Source: Plantibacter sp. VKM Ac-2880 (GTDB lineage: Bacteria; Actinomycetota; Actinomycetes; Actinomycetales; Microbacteriaceae). From it: 64,000 nt of DNA. Location of the stretch: the NCBI RefSeq assembly GCF_015351235.1, contig NZ_JADKSJ010000001.1:1753668-1817667 (forward strand), given 5' to 3'. The translations under genes and the position numbers were made by a program. The notes beneath the pieces are model-generated. The model saw only the letters and a program-made list of their open reading frames with translations, ran no database searches and was not told where the DNA came from. Below are positions 18,985 through 28,142 of the stretch, piece after piece (positions within the stretch are counted from its first letter, which is position 1; every line of letters starts with the position of its first letter).

Positions 18985-20577
18985 GTGTCGAAACCGGTCG
19001 TACTGATCGCCGAAGAACTCTCACCAGCCACCGTCGACGCCCTCGGGCCCGACTTCGAGGTGCGCTCCGTCGACGGGACGGACCGCCCTGCGCTGCTCGA
19101 CGCCATCGCCGATGCGGACGCGATCCTCGTGCGATCCGCCACCAAGGTGGACGAGGAGGCGATTCAGGCAGCGACCCGTCTCAAGGTCATCGCCCGCGCC
19201 GGCGTCGGTCTCGACAACGTCGACATCAAGGCGGCGACGACTGCCGGTGTGATGGTCGTCAACGCGCCGACGTCGAACATCATCTCCGCGGCCGAACTCA
19301 CCGTGGGTCACATCCTCAGCCTCGCACGCCACATTCCGGCGGCCCACGCGGCCCTCGCCCAGGGCCAGTGGAAGCGCTCCAAGTACACCGGTACCGAGCT
19401 CTACGAGAAGACGATCGGCATCATCGGTCTCGGTCGGATCGGTGCGCTGATCACCGCCCGGCTCCAGGCGTTCGGCACGAACGTCATCGCCTACGACCCC
19501 TACGTCACGTCCGCTCGTGCCCAGCAGCTCGGCGTGCAGCTGGTCACGCTGGACGAACTGCTCGCGCAGTCCGACTTCATCACGATCCACATGCCGAAGA
19601 CGCCGGAGACGACGGGCATGATCGCCGGCCCGCAGTTCGCGCTCATGAAGCCGACGGCCTACGTGGTGAACGTCGCCCGCGGCGGACTGATCGACGAGGA
19701 CGCGCTCTACGAGGCGCTCTCGAACGACATCATCGCCGGTGCCGGTCTCGACGTCTTCGTCACCGAGCCGCCCACGGACACGAAGCTGCTCGGCCTCGAG
19801 AACGTCATCGTCACGCCGCACCTCGGCGCTTCGACGGACGAAGCGCAGGAGAAGGCCGGCGTCTCGGTCGCCAAGTCGGTGCGGCTCGCCCTCGGTGGCG
19901 AACTCGTCCCGGACGCGGTCAACGTCGCGGGTGGCGTCATCGACCCGTACGTCCGTCCCGGCATCCCCCTCGTGGAGAAGCTCGGACAGGTGTTCGCATC
20001 GCTGTCGACCTCGTCACTGACCAGCGTCGACGTCGAGGTGCACGGCGAGCTCAGCGGCTACGACGTCAGCGTCCTCAAGCTCGCCGCCCTCAAGGGGATC
20101 TTCACGAACATCGTCAGCGAGACGGTGTCCTACGTGAACGCGCCCCTGCTGGCCGAGCAGCGCGGCGTCGTCGCCCGACTGATCACCGACGAGGTGAGCG
20201 AGGAGTACCGGAACGTCATCACGCTCCGCGGTGCCCTGAGTGACGGATCGCAGATCTCCGTCTCCGGCACCCTGACCGGGACGAAGCAGATCGAGAAGAT
20301 CGTCGAGATCAACGGGTACGACGTCGAGGTCCCGTTCGCCAAGCACCACATCGTCATGGTCTACACGGACCGTCCGGGCATCGTGGCCATCTACGGCCAG
20401 CGGTTCGGCGAGGCCGGCATCAACATCGCCGGCATGCAGATCGCCCGTCACGAGGCCGGTGGCCCGGCGCTCAGCGTGCTGACGGTCGACTCACCCGTCG
20501 CAGACGACGTGCTCGAGGTCATCCGCGAGACGATCGACGCGACGCTCCTGCGCGAGATCGACATCACCGAGCAGTAG
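18985..20577 (+). CDS. serA: D-3-phosphoglycerate dehydrogenase
   Basis: First enzyme of serine synthesis, oxidising 3-phosphoglycerate to 3-phosphohydroxypyruvate with NAD+. The 530-aa length marks the long actinobacterial type: substrate and NAD domains (IGIIGLGRIGALI, VVNVARGGLIDEDAL, TPHLGAST), an intervening ASB domain, and a C-terminal ACT domain (HHIVMVYTDRPGIVAIYGQR) for serine feedback. GTG start 18985 has GAAGGA 8 nt upstream. A TAGGCT -10 at 18917-18922 gives a leader of about 56 nt. It is followed by a strong terminator. Confidence 0.96.
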   Translation: MSKPVVLIAEELSPATVDALGPDFEVRSVDGTDRPALLDAIADADAILVRSATKVDEEAIQAATRLKVIARAGVGLDNVDIKAATTAGVMVVNAPTSNIISAAELTVGHILSLARHIPAAHAALAQGQWKRSKYTGTELYEKTIGIIGLGRIGALITARLQAFGTNVIAYDPYVTSARAQQLGVQLVTLDELLAQSDFITIHMPKTPETTGMIAGPQFALMKPTAYVVNVARGGLIDEDALYEALSNDIIAGAGLDVFVTEPPTDTKLLGLENVIVTPHLGASTDEAQEKAGVSVAKSVRLALGGELVPDAVNVAGGVIDPYVRPGIPLVEKLGQVFASLSTSSLTSVDVEVHGELSGYDVSVLKLAALKGIFTNIVSETVSYVNAPLLAEQRGVVARLITDEVSEEYRNVITLRGALSDGSQISVSGTLTGTKQIEKIVEINGYDVEVPFAKHHIVMVYTDRPGIVAIYGQRFGEAGINIAGMQIARHEAGGPALSVLTVDSPVADDVLEVIRETIDATLLREIDITEQ

Positions 20578-20591
20578 CCACCCACGGACGA

Positions 20592-20625
20592 ACGCCCCAC
20601 CCCGGTCGGCACCGGGGTGGGGCGT
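20592..20625. terminator. Bidirectional terminator between serA and the tetR gene
   Basis: Perfect 15-bp stem (ACGCCCCACCCCGGT and its complement) with a CGGC tetraloop, between convergent genes. Confidence 0.88.
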
Positions 20626-20641
20626 CGTCGTCTGCGGACGG

Positions 20642-21199
20642 TCAGCGGGAGGATGCGGGCAGGAGTCGCGCGATCACGGCCAGTAGCCGTTCGATCGATT
20701 CGTCGCTGCCCTCGTCGGGGTCGCTGACCCCCATACCGAGTTGTGCCGTGTTGGCGTAGAGGCCGTCCGACATCAGCACGATCGCGCGGGCGGTGTCGGG
20801 ATCGCCGACGGCGTCCTCCACGGTGCGCAGCCAGCTCCGCCGGATGTCGGCCATCGCCTCGCTCGCCTGCGCGTGCTGTCCCTGCGCCAGCCGCGCGACG
20901 GCGATGATCGTCCGGTCGAACGGGGTGCCACAGTCGACGGAGGTCCGCACGAAGTACGCGACGACACCCTCGGGGGCCTCGAGCATCCGAGCGGTATCGG
21001 CCTCGCTGAGCTCCTGGAGGCGGGCGATGAGCCCGTCGACGAGGGCGTCCTTGCTGCCGAAGTGGTAGAGGAGCCCGCCTTTGGAGACGCCGGCCGCAGC
21101 GGCGACGGCGTCGAGGGTGGCTGCGCGCTCGCCCTGCTCGATGAGCAGGTCGGCGAAGGCGTCGAGCACGCGTTCTCGGGCTGCGGTCTGCTTCGCCAT
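20642..21199 (-). CDS. TetR family transcriptional repressor
   Basis: DNA-binding repressor (185 aa). The N-terminal TetR_N helix-turn-helix is clear: [15 protein letters not shown], then [29 protein letters not shown]. The all-helical C-terminal half is the ligand-binding and dimer domain. It is divergent from an MFS exporter, with a 24-bp palindrome between them, so it very probably represses the exporter and perhaps itself until a substrate of the pump binds. ATG 21199 is 6 nt after TACGAT on the reverse strand. Confidence 0.92.
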   Translation of the reverse strand: MAKQTAARERVLDAFADLLIEQGERAATLDAVAAAAGVSKGGLLYHFGSKDALVDGLIARLQELSEADTARMLEAPEGVVAYFVRTSVDCGTPFDRTIIAVARLAQGQHAQASEAMADIRRSWLRTVEDAVGDPDTARAIVLMSDGLYANTAQLGMGVSDPDEGSDESIERLLAVIARLLPASSR

Positions 21200-21233
21200 G
21201 GCTCCATCGTATTCGGCTGATCGGGTCGACGGA

Positions 21234-21262
21234 TTGATACTATACCGGCTGGACGGTATAGT
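21234..21262 (+). promoter_or_regulatory. MFS-gene promoter with overlapping TetR operator
   Basis: TTGATA (21234-21239), exactly 17 nt, TATAGT (21257-21262). The palindrome ACTATACCG-N6-CGGTATAGT (21239-21262, perfect 9-bp arms) covers the spacer and the whole -10. A repressor bound there would block polymerase directly. Confidence 0.88.
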
Positions 21263-21315
21263 CGAGCGGGCGGCGCCCGACCGGCGCCGTTCTCCATGCT
21301 CCGAAAGAGGTCATC

Positions 21316-22839
21316 GTGTCCACCGCAACCGAACCCACCGCCGTCCTCGCCCCGCGCGCCGGCCGACGAGCCTGGTTCGCACTCGCCGTCCTCATGCTCC
21401 CCGTGCTCCTGGTGTCGGTGGACAACACGGTCCTGAACTTCGCGTTGCCCGCGATCTCGAGCGCACTCACGCCGTCGGGAACCCAGCTGCTCTGGATCGT
21501 CGACGTCTACCCGCTCGTCCTCGCCGGCCTGCTCGTGTCGATGGGCAGCCTCGGAGACCGGATCGGTCGCCGTCGGCTCCTCCTCATCGGTTCGATCGGC
21601 TTCGGCGTCGTCTCCGTCGCTGCCGCCTTCGCGCCCAGCGCGGAGCTCCTGATCGCGGCTCGGGCGGCCCTCGGGTTCTTCGGCGCGATGCTGATGCCAT
21701 CCACGCTCTCGCTCCTGCGGAACATCTTCCTCGACCGCGACCAGCGACGGTTCGCGATCGCCGTGTGGGCGAGCGGGTTCGCCGCCGGCAGCGCGCTCGG
21801 CCCGATCGTCGGTGGTGTCATCCTCGAGCACTTCGCCTGGGGAGCGGTGTTCCTGCTGGCGGTGCCGGTGCTGTTGCCCCTCGTGGTGCTCGCGCCGTTC
21901 CTCATCCCCGAGTCCAAGGACCCCGATCCGGGTCGTATCGACGTCCCGAGCATCGTGCTCATCCTCTTGACGATGACCCCGCTCGTCTTCGGCGTCAAGC
22001 ACCTCGCCGAGGCCGGATTCGACGTCGTCACCGTCGTCTCGATGGTCGTCGGCGTCGTGAGCGGCATCCTGTTCATCCGTCGGCAGCTCCGGCTCGAGCA
22101 CCCGCTGTTGGATCTGAGCCTCTTCCGGCGTGCCTCCTTCAGTGGCGCGGTGGTCATCAACCTGCTGAGCGTGACCGCGCTCGTCGGTGGTCTGTTCTTC
22201 GTGTCGCAGCACCTGCAGCTGGTCCTCGGTCTGGCCCCGCTCGACGCCGGCCTGGTCCTGCTGCCCGGTCTCATCGTGATGATCGTCGCCGGCCTCGTGA
22301 TCGTTCCCATCTCGAAGCGGGTCCGGCCGGGGATCGTCGTCCCCGTCGCCCTCGTCGTCTCGGCCGTCGGGTACGCGTCCATCGCGATCACCGGTGGCGA
22401 CGTCTCGGCGTTCGGGATCGGACTCGCGTTCGTCGCGCTGGGGCTCGGCATCGGATCCGCCGAGACGGTGTCCAACGAACTCGTCATCGCGAGCGCGCCG
22501 CCCGAGAAGGCCGGTGCGGCCTCCGGTGTCTCCGAGACCGCCTACGAACTCGGTGCGGTCCTCGGCACGGCGACGCTCGGGACGGTGCTCACCGCGTCCT
22601 ACCGCTCCTCGGTGGTGTTGCCGGACGGGCTCACCGCCGTTCAGCAACAGGCCGCGGGGGAGACCCTCGGTGGAGCGGCGACCGTCGCCGAGCAGCTCCC
22701 GGGCGACCTCGCGGGTGCGCTCATGGAGTCCGCTCGGCACGCCTTCGACAGTGGCGTCGGCGTCGCGGCCTGGATCGGGGTCGGCCTCATCGTCGCCGCC
22801 ATGCTCGTCGCGGCGATCGGTCTCCGCCGCGTCCGATAG
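21316..22839 (+). CDS. MFS drug exporter, DHA2 (14-TMS, QacA/SmvA-like) family
   Basis: Proton-driven multidrug exporter of 507 aa in the cytoplasmic membrane. The first helix carries [14 protein letters not shown], the motif of DHA2 pumps, followed by motif A ([20 protein letters not shown]) and motif C-like [20 protein letters not shown] in helix 5. About 14 hydrophobic spans are visible. GTG 21316 is preceded by AGAGG. Controlled by the divergent TetR gene through the operator at 21239-21262. The substrate is unknown; cationic biocides or dyes are usual for the family. Confidence 0.92.
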   Translation: MSTATEPTAVLAPRAGRRAWFALAVLMLPVLLVSVDNTVLNFALPAISSALTPSGTQLLWIVDVYPLVLAGLLVSMGSLGDRIGRRRLLLIGSIGFGVVSVAAAFAPSAELLIAARAALGFFGAMLMPSTLSLLRNIFLDRDQRRFAIAVWASGFAAGSALGPIVGGVILEHFAWGAVFLLAVPVLLPLVVLAPFLIPESKDPDPGRIDVPSIVLILLTMTPLVFGVKHLAEAGFDVVTVVSMVVGVVSGILFIRRQLRLEHPLLDLSLFRRASFSGAVVINLLSVTALVGGLFFVSQHLQLVLGLAPLDAGLVLLPGLIVMIVAGLVIVPISKRVRPGIVVPVALVVSAVGYASIAITGGDVSAFGIGLAFVALGLGIGSAETVSNELVIASAPPEKAGAASGVSETAYELGAVLGTATLGTVLTASYRSSVVLPDGLTAVQQQAAGETLGGAATVAEQLPGDLAGALMESARHAFDSGVGVAAWIGVGLIVAAMLVAAIGLRRVR

Positions 22840-22849
22840 GTCGCTCGCC

Positions 22850-22881
22850 GGTCGTGCCACCCGGGCTCGGGTGGCACGACC
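22850..22881 (+). terminator. Terminator after the MFS gene
   Basis: Perfect 13-bp stem GGTCGTGCCACCC / GGGTGGCACGACC with loop GGGCTC, starting 10 nt after the stop codon. Confidence 0.87.
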
Positions 22882-22940
22882 GCGTCGTGGTGCCAGGCGT
22901 TAAGCTGGGCGCACACCGTCGTCGCACCCTCAGGAGTCCC

Positions 22941-23996
22941 ATGTCCCGCACCGTCAAGCTCGCAGTCATCCCCGGCGACGGGATCGGTCCCGAGGTCGTG
23001 GGTGAGGCGCTCAAGGTGCTGGACGTCGCGGTCGAGGGCGGCGACGCACGATTCGAGCAGACCCCGTTCTCCCTCGGTGCCGCCCGGTTCCTCGAGACGG
23101 GCGACGTGCTGACCGAAGCAGACCTCGCTGCGATCGCCTCGCACGACGCCATCCTGCTCGGCGCCGTCGGTGGCGTTCCAGGCGACCCCCGGCTCGCGAA
23201 CGCGAACATCGAACGGGGACTGCTCCTGAAGCTCCGCTTCAGCCTCGACCACTACGTCAACCTGCGGCCGACCGTCGTGTACCCGGGGGTGCCCAGCCCG
23301 CTGCGCGAGCCGGGAGCGGTCGACTTCGTCGTCGTCCGCGAGGGGACCGAAGGCCCCTACGTCGGCAACGGCGGGACGATCCGCCCCGGGACGCCGCACG
23401 AGGTCGCGAACGAGGTCTCGGTGAACACGGCCTACGGCGTGGAGCGTGTGGTGCGCTACGCGTTCGCCGCCGCGGCCGCTCGCCGGAGCAAGCTGACCCT
23501 CGTGCACAAGACCAACGTCCTGGTCTTCGCCGGTTCGCTCTGGAAGCGCATCGTCGATGCTGTGTCCGTCGAGTTCCCCGACGTCGCGGTCGACTACCTC
23601 CACGTCGACGCCGCCACGATCTTCCTCGTCACCGATCCTGCTAGGTTTGACGTCATCGTCACGGACAACCTCTTCGGCGACATCCTCACCGATCTGGCCG
23701 GCGCGATCAGCGGCGGCATCGGTCTCGCGGCCTCGGGAAACATCAACCCGGACGGCACGTACCCGAGCATGTTCGAGCCCGTCCACGGATCGGCGCCCGA
23801 CATCGCCGGGAAGCAGCTGGCCGACCCGACCGCCGCCATCCTCTCCGTCTCCCTGATGCTGTCGCATCTCGGCTTCGAGACGGAGGCGGCACGAGTGGCC
23901 ACTGCCGTCACCGCCGACATCGCCGCCCGGACGGGCGCAGCGCGCTCGACGACCGAGGTCGGCGACGCCATCGCCGCCCTCGCGGCGAAGCGGTAG
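22941..23996 (+). CDS. leuB: 3-isopropylmalate dehydrogenase
   Basis: Leucine-pathway dehydrogenase (351 aa) that oxidises and decarboxylates 3-isopropylmalate with NAD+. Seen: [20 protein letters not shown] at the N-terminus, the substrate-binding arginines around [20 protein letters not shown], catalytic Lys in [11 protein letters not shown], the metal-binding Asp segment [20 protein letters not shown] and [15 protein letters not shown] 22941 follows AGGAG by 5 nt. A TAAGCT -10-like element is at 22901-22906. ilvE follows after 43 nt, so the two are probably co-transcribed; leuCD lie 24 kb away. Confidence 0.96.
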   Translation: MSRTVKLAVIPGDGIGPEVVGEALKVLDVAVEGGDARFEQTPFSLGAARFLETGDVLTEADLAAIASHDAILLGAVGGVPGDPRLANANIERGLLLKLRFSLDHYVNLRPTVVYPGVPSPLREPGAVDFVVVREGTEGPYVGNGGTIRPGTPHEVANEVSVNTAYGVERVVRYAFAAAAARRSKLTLVHKTNVLVFAGSLWKRIVDAVSVEFPDVAVDYLHVDAATIFLVTDPARFDVIVTDNLFGDILTDLAGAISGGIGLAASGNINPDGTYPSMFEPVHGSAPDIAGKQLADPTAAILSVSLMLSHLGFETEAARVATAVTADIAARTGAARSTTEVGDAIAALAAKR

Positions 23997-24039
23997 ACGA
24001 CGCCCACCTGACACGCAGATCCAGACGGAAGACACCATC

Positions 24040-25173
24040 ATGACGATCAACCTCCCCATGGCGCGGCGCGAACTCGCCTTCACCGTGACCCCGAACGAGC
24101 AGCCCGTGCCGGCTGCCGAGCGCGACGCGATCCTCGCCGCCCCCGGGTTCGGTCAGCACTTCACCGACCACATGGTCGACATCTGCTGGTCCGAGCACGG
24201 CGGTTGGCACCGGCCTCGCGTCCAGCCCTACGGTCCGATCTCGCTCGACCCGGCCGCCGCGGTCCTGCACTACGCCCAGGAGATCTTCGAAGGGCTGAAG
24301 GCCTACCGTCACGCCGACGGGTCCATCTGGTCGTTCCGGCCGGACGCCAACGGCCGACGCCTGCAGCGCTCAGCCAAGCGACTCGCGCTGCCGGAGCTTC
24401 CCGTCGAGTACTTCGTCGAGTCGATCAGGCAGCTCATCGCCGTCGACGGCTCGTGGGTGCCGTCCGCACCGGAGACCAGCCTGTACCTGCGGCCCTTCAT
24501 GTTCGCGAAGGAGGCCTTCCTCGGCGTCCGCCCCGCGAAGAAGGTGAACTACTACGTCATCGCCAGCCCGGCCGGCGCCTACTTCACCGGAGGCGTGACG
24601 CCCGTGTCGATCTGGCTGTCGACGGACTACAGTCGCGCCGGGAAGGGGGGCACCGGGGCGGCGAAGACCGGCGGGAACTACGCGTCGTCGTTGCTGCCGC
24701 AGGCTGAGGCCTACGAGCAGGGCTGCGCTCAGGTCCTCTTCCTCGACGCGCAGGAGGCGACCTACATCGAGGAGCTCGGCGGGATGAACGTCGTGCTCGT
24801 CAAGAAGGACGGAACGCTCGTCACCCCGGAGTCCGACTCGATCCTCGAGGGCATCACCCGCGACAGCATCCTCCAGCTCGCGGAGGACCGCGGGCACCGG
24901 GTGGAGCGCCGTCGGGTCACGATCGACGAATGGCGGGAGGGTGTCGAGAGCGGCGACATCGTCGAGGTCTTCGCCTGTGGTACCGCCGCGGTCGTCACCC
25001 CGATCGCGCAGCTGAAGGCCAGGGACTTCACCGTCGGAGACGCGGACGCAGCCGCCGGCGAGCTGACGATGTCCCTGCGGCAGGAACTGACGGACATCCA
25101 GTACGGACGCCTGCCGGACCGCCACGGGTGGATGACCCGACTCGACGCCGAGCCGTCCTCGAGCGCCGAGTAG
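24040..25173 (+). CDS. ilvE: Branched-chain amino acid aminotransferase
   Basis: PLP enzyme (377 aa), fold type IV, that transaminates the 2-keto acids to valine, leucine and isoleucine. It has the long actinobacterial BCAT-type N-terminus, EIFEGLKAYRHADGSIWSFRPD, the PLP-lysine region AAKTGGNYASSLLPQAEA, and EELGGMNVVLVKKDG. ATG 24040 follows GGAAG. It ends the leuB-ilvE unit and is followed by a perfect hairpin terminator. Confidence 0.95.
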   Translation: MTINLPMARRELAFTVTPNEQPVPAAERDAILAAPGFGQHFTDHMVDICWSEHGGWHRPRVQPYGPISLDPAAAVLHYAQEIFEGLKAYRHADGSIWSFRPDANGRRLQRSAKRLALPELPVEYFVESIRQLIAVDGSWVPSAPETSLYLRPFMFAKEAFLGVRPAKKVNYYVIASPAGAYFTGGVTPVSIWLSTDYSRAGKGGTGAAKTGGNYASSLLPQAEAYEQGCAQVLFLDAQEATYIEELGGMNVVLVKKDGTLVTPESDSILEGITRDSILQLAEDRGHRVERRRVTIDEWREGVESGDIVEVFACGTAAVVTPIAQLKARDFTVGDADAAAGELTMSLRQELTDIQYGRLPDRHGWMTRLDAEPSSSAE

Positions 25174-25188
25174 GCTCCGAGCACCCTG

Positions 25189-25217
25189 GGAAGCCCCGCA
25201 CCTCGTGCGGGGCTTCC
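25189..25217 (+). terminator. Terminator after ilvE
   Basis: Perfect 13-bp stem GGAAGCCCCGCAC / GTGCGGGGCTTCC with loop CTC, 16 nt after the stop. Confidence 0.88.
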
Positions 25218-25251
25218 GTGTCGTCCACGTGGCTCGGGATAGGCTGGCCTG

Positions 25252-26016
25252 GTGAAAATCGCTCGCTTCAGTCACGATCAGGCCATCCGTTACGGCATCA
25301 TCGACGATGCGGACCTCGTCGTCCTCGACGGCGATCCGCTCTACTCGGGCTTCGAACCGACGGGGGAGCGCGTCCCGCTCGCGGATGCGGTCCTGCTCGC
25401 GCCGGTCATCCCTCGTTCCAAGGTCGTCGCCGTCGGCAAGAACTACCGCGACCACGCAGCTGAGATGGGTGGGGAGGCTCCGGACGAGCCGTTGCTCTTC
25501 CTGAAGCCGAACACCTCGGTGGTCGGCCCTGGCGACGCGGTCGTCTTCCCCAAGCAGTCCGAGCGCATCGACTTCGAGGGTGAGCTCGCCATCGTCATCG
25601 GCGGTGTCGCGAAGAACGTGAGCGCCGAGCGTGCCGACGAGGTCATCTTCGGCTACACGATCGCCAACGACGTCACGGCACGCGACCTGCAGGAGACCGA
25701 CGGTCAGTGGGCCCGGGCGAAGGGCTTCGACACCTTCTGCCCGCTCGGTCCCTACATCGAGACGGAGTTCTCCTTCGACGGCGCGACCATCGAGACGCGG
25801 GTCGACGGCGAGGTCCGCCAGCACGCACCGCTGTCCGACATGGTCCACTCGATCGGTGCGATCGTCGAGTACGCCTCGTCCGTCTGGACGCTCCTGCCGG
25901 GCGACGTCATCCTCACCGGGACACCGGCAGGCGTCGGAGAGTTCACCGACGGCCAGGTCGTGGAGATCGAGGTCTCCGGCATCGGGATCCTGCGGAACAC
26001 CGGCCGCCGCCCCTAG
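25252..26016 (+). CDS. Fumarylacetoacetate hydrolase (FAH) family protein
   Basis: Metal-dependent hydrolase, isomerase or decarboxylase of the FAH/HpcE fold (254 aa). The conserved set is present: KNYRDHAAEMGG (catalytic His), LFLKPNTSVVGPGD, FEGELAIVIGG with metal-binding Glu, GYTIANDVTARDLQ with metal-binding Asp, and TGTPAGVG near the end. The substrate is open; actinobacterial members of this length include oxaloacetate decarboxylase/acylpyruvase types. GTG start 25252 lies 6 nt after TAGGCT, leaderless style. Its stop shares CTAG with the stop of the convergent aminotransferase gene. Confidence 0.88.
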   Translation: MKIARFSHDQAIRYGIIDDADLVVLDGDPLYSGFEPTGERVPLADAVLLAPVIPRSKVVAVGKNYRDHAAEMGGEAPDEPLLFLKPNTSVVGPGDAVVFPKQSERIDFEGELAIVIGGVAKNVSAERADEVIFGYTIANDVTARDLQETDGQWARAKGFDTFCPLGPYIETEFSFDGATIETRVDGEVRQHAPLSDMVHSIGAIVEYASSVWTLLPGDVILTGTPAGVGEFTDGQVVEIEVSGIGILRNTGRRP

Positions 26017-27098
26017 AGCATCCGGGCCGGCCGGGTCTCCAGCGCCTCGAGCACCGCGGCGACATCGTCGTCGGTGTTCCAGAGGTGGAACGCGACCCTG
26101 GCCCGGCCGGCCCGGCCGGAGGCGGAGATCCCCGCCGCCTGCATGGCGCGCAGATCCTCGCCAGCCGGGTCCAGCCAGGTCACGATGGCCGAGGGCGTGC
26201 CGGTGCGGAGCGGTCGGCGATCGCCGATGCCCGATCGGAGCGTCGCTGCGAGCCCGGTGTCGTGCGAGTACACGGCCGTCGCGTCGAGCGCGGCGAACAG
26301 GGCGATGGCCGGCGCGGCGCCGACCCAGGCCTGCCACGCGGGTGAGACGTCGAAGCGCCGTGCGCTGTCGGCGAGATGCAGTGATGGGCCGTAACACGAG
26401 GACCAGACGTCCTCGCCCGAGTACCAGCCGGCCTGGCTGGGTCGCAGGCGGTCGACGACGGCGTCGCGCACGGTCAGGAACGCCACCCCTCGGGGGGAGC
26501 ACAGCCACTTGTAGGCGTGGCACACCGTGATGTCGTCGGCGGCGGCGTCGACGGGGAGCCAGCCGGCGGCCTGCGTGAGGTCATTGAGCGTCAGGGTGCC
26601 GTGTGCCCGTGCGGCTGCTCGGATGGCCGTCGCATCCGCGACCGCCCCGGTCGCGGACTGGACCGCGGAGTAGGCGACGAGCCAGGTCGACGCGTCGACG
26701 TGGTCCGCGAGCTCGGCGAGGGGTGCGTGACGCACCCTGACGCCTCGGTGTGCCTGCATGAGGAACGGCGCGACGAGTGAGCTGAAGTCGCCTTCGACGC
26801 AGAGGATCTCGGCGCCGTCGGGGACGGACGCCGCGATCATCGCGACCATCGCGGAGGTCTGGGAACCGATCGCGACGTCGCGCACGGAGGCACCGACGAG
26901 GTCTGCATACGACCGGCGAACACCTTCGACGACCGCGCCGTAGGAGGCGGCGTCCGTGCGGGTCTCCTGCCAGGCTGCCAGGTCGGCGGAGAGGGCCTCG
27001 ACGGTCCCGGTCGTCGGCAGCCCGAGCGTGCAGGCGGCCAGGTAGCCGGAGACCGCGGGGAAGGATGCCCGCGCTTCATCGAAGGTCAGGGTGGCCAT
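26013..27098 (-). CDS. Class V aminotransferase-like PLP enzyme
   Basis: Fold-type I PLP enzyme (361 aa) related to cysteine desulfurases and class V aminotransferases. The PLP-binding Lys is about K197 in CHAYKWLCSPRGVAFL. The cofactor Asp/Gln pocket is LTLNDLTQAAGWLPVD. The Ser/Thr region is AIGSQTSAMVAMIA. There is no catalytic Cys loop like that of IscS, so sulfur transfer is unlikely. Start ATG 27098 was chosen; the open frame extends upstream to 27167 without a plausible site. It is divergent from a LysR gene that probably controls it. The substrate is unknown. Confidence 0.8.
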   Translation of the reverse strand: MATLTFDEARASFPAVSGYLAACTLGLPTTGTVEALSADLAAWQETRTDAASYGAVVEGVRRSYADLVGASVRDVAIGSQTSAMVAMIAASVPDGAEILCVEGDFSSLVAPFLMQAHRGVRVRHAPLAELADHVDASTWLVAYSAVQSATGAVADATAIRAAARAHGTLTLNDLTQAAGWLPVDAAADDITVCHAYKWLCSPRGVAFLTVRDAVVDRLRPSQAGWYSGEDVWSSCYGPSLHLADSARRFDVSPAWQAWVGAAPAIALFAALDATAVYSHDTGLAATLRSGIGDRRPLRTGTPSAIVTWLDPAGEDLRAMQAAGISASGRAGRARVAFHLWNTDDDVAAVLEALETRPARML

Positions 27099-27155
27099 GG
27101 CTCCAGTCTCTTCGGCGGCTATCCATAGGACAAGAGCAGGTTCCCGATGGAATTG

Positions 27156-27170
27156 ATAACGCTGCATTAT
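27156..27170. promoter_or_regulatory. Candidate LysR-type operator (T-N11-A)
   Basis: ATAA-N7-TTAT between the divergent aminotransferase and LysR genes, fitting the T-N11-A rule with T at 27157 and A at 27169. It overlaps a TATGCT hexamer (27168-27173) placed 6 nt before the LysR ATG, so binding would also give autorepression. The motif is visible; the function is inferred. Confidence 0.5.
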
Positions 27171-27179
27171 GCTTCTTCC

Positions 27180-28142
27180 ATGTCGGCCCTCGCCCCGCTC
27201 CCTGCCTCAGCATCGCTGGACGCGGGTTCCCTGCTCGTCGTCGGGGCCATCGCCTCGACCGGCTCGATCACGGCGGCCGCCCACCAGCTCGGATCGAGCC
27301 AACCGGCCGTGAGTCAGCACCTCCGTCGGCTCGAGCAACGGCTCGGCATGCCGGTCGTCGAGCGCATCGGTCGTGGGGTCCGCCTGACCGATGCGGGCCG
27401 GATCCTCGCCGAGCACGCCGAAGCGGTGGATCGCGCGCTCCGGGCGGCCACGGAGGAGGTGGCGGCGCTCGCCGGACTGCGGAGTGGGCGGGTGCGCCTC
27501 GTGGCCTTCCCCTCGGCCTCCTCCATGCTCGTCCCGCGGTTGCTCGCGCGCGTGTCGGAGGACGTTCCGGGTCTGGGCGTCTCCTTCGTCGAGGCCGAGC
27601 CCCCGGAAGCCGTGGCGGCGGTCCGCGCCGGCGAGGCCGACGTGGCGATCACCTTCAGCTATCCGGGCGATCCCGACGATCCACACCGCGCCAGTGCCGC
27701 CGGCCTGCAGGTGCACCGCCTCGGCACCGATCCGATGCGTCTCGTGCTGCCGACCGGCCACCCGAGGGCGGACGACGAGCAGGTCGACCTCGCGGCACTC
27801 GCCGCTGAGCGGTGGATCGCCGGTTGCCCGCGGTGTCGTGGTCACCTTTTGGGGCTCTGTCGGTCCAGCGGCTTCGAACCCGACATCTCCCACGAGACCG
27901 ACAACGTGATCGCCGTCACCGCGCTGGTCGCGGCCGGCCTCGGCGTCGCACTGCTCCCGTCGCTCGCCCTCTCGGCGGCCCGACTCCCCGACGGCGTCGT
28001 CGTCCGGCCGACCGGGAACGCCGACGATCGTGCCCTGCACCTCGTGAGTGCGGCGCACGCGGACCGCATCCCGGCGGTCGCGGCGCTCCTGCGGATCGCC
28101 GCGTCCGTGGGTGTCCCGAGTAGGATGACAGTCGATGTCTGA
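27180..28142 (+). CDS. LysR family transcriptional regulator
   Basis: Regulator (320 aa) with an N-terminal winged HTH ([20 protein letters not shown], then [18 protein letters not shown]) and a periplasmic-binding-like effector domain (from [20 protein letters not shown] onward). It contains a CPRC pair near residue 221 in the effector domain. ATG 27180 follows TATGCT by 6 nt; ATG 27147 would add 11 residues. Probably regulates the divergent aminotransferase gene. Its last 8 nt overlap gltX, whose -10 lies inside this gene. Confidence 0.9.
   Translation: MSALAPLPASASLDAGSLLVVGAIASTGSITAAAHQLGSSQPAVSQHLRRLEQRLGMPVVERIGRGVRLTDAGRILAEHAEAVDRALRAATEEVAALAGLRSGRVRLVAFPSASSMLVPRLLARVSEDVPGLGVSFVEAEPPEAVAAVRAGEADVAITFSYPGDPDDPHRASAAGLQVHRLGTDPMRLVLPTGHPRADDEQVDLAALAAERWIAGCPRCRGHLLGLCRSSGFEPDISHETDNVIAVTALVAAGLGVALLPSLALSAARLPDGVVVRPTGNADDRALHLVSAAHADRIPAVAALLRIAASVGVPSRMTVDV

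Noticed and set aside
20773-22860. A 695-codon reverse frame across the MFS gene
   Set aside because: Extremely rich in Asp, Glu, Arg and His, no domain, and opposite a clear 14-helix transporter frame. It also runs out of frame through the tetR gene.
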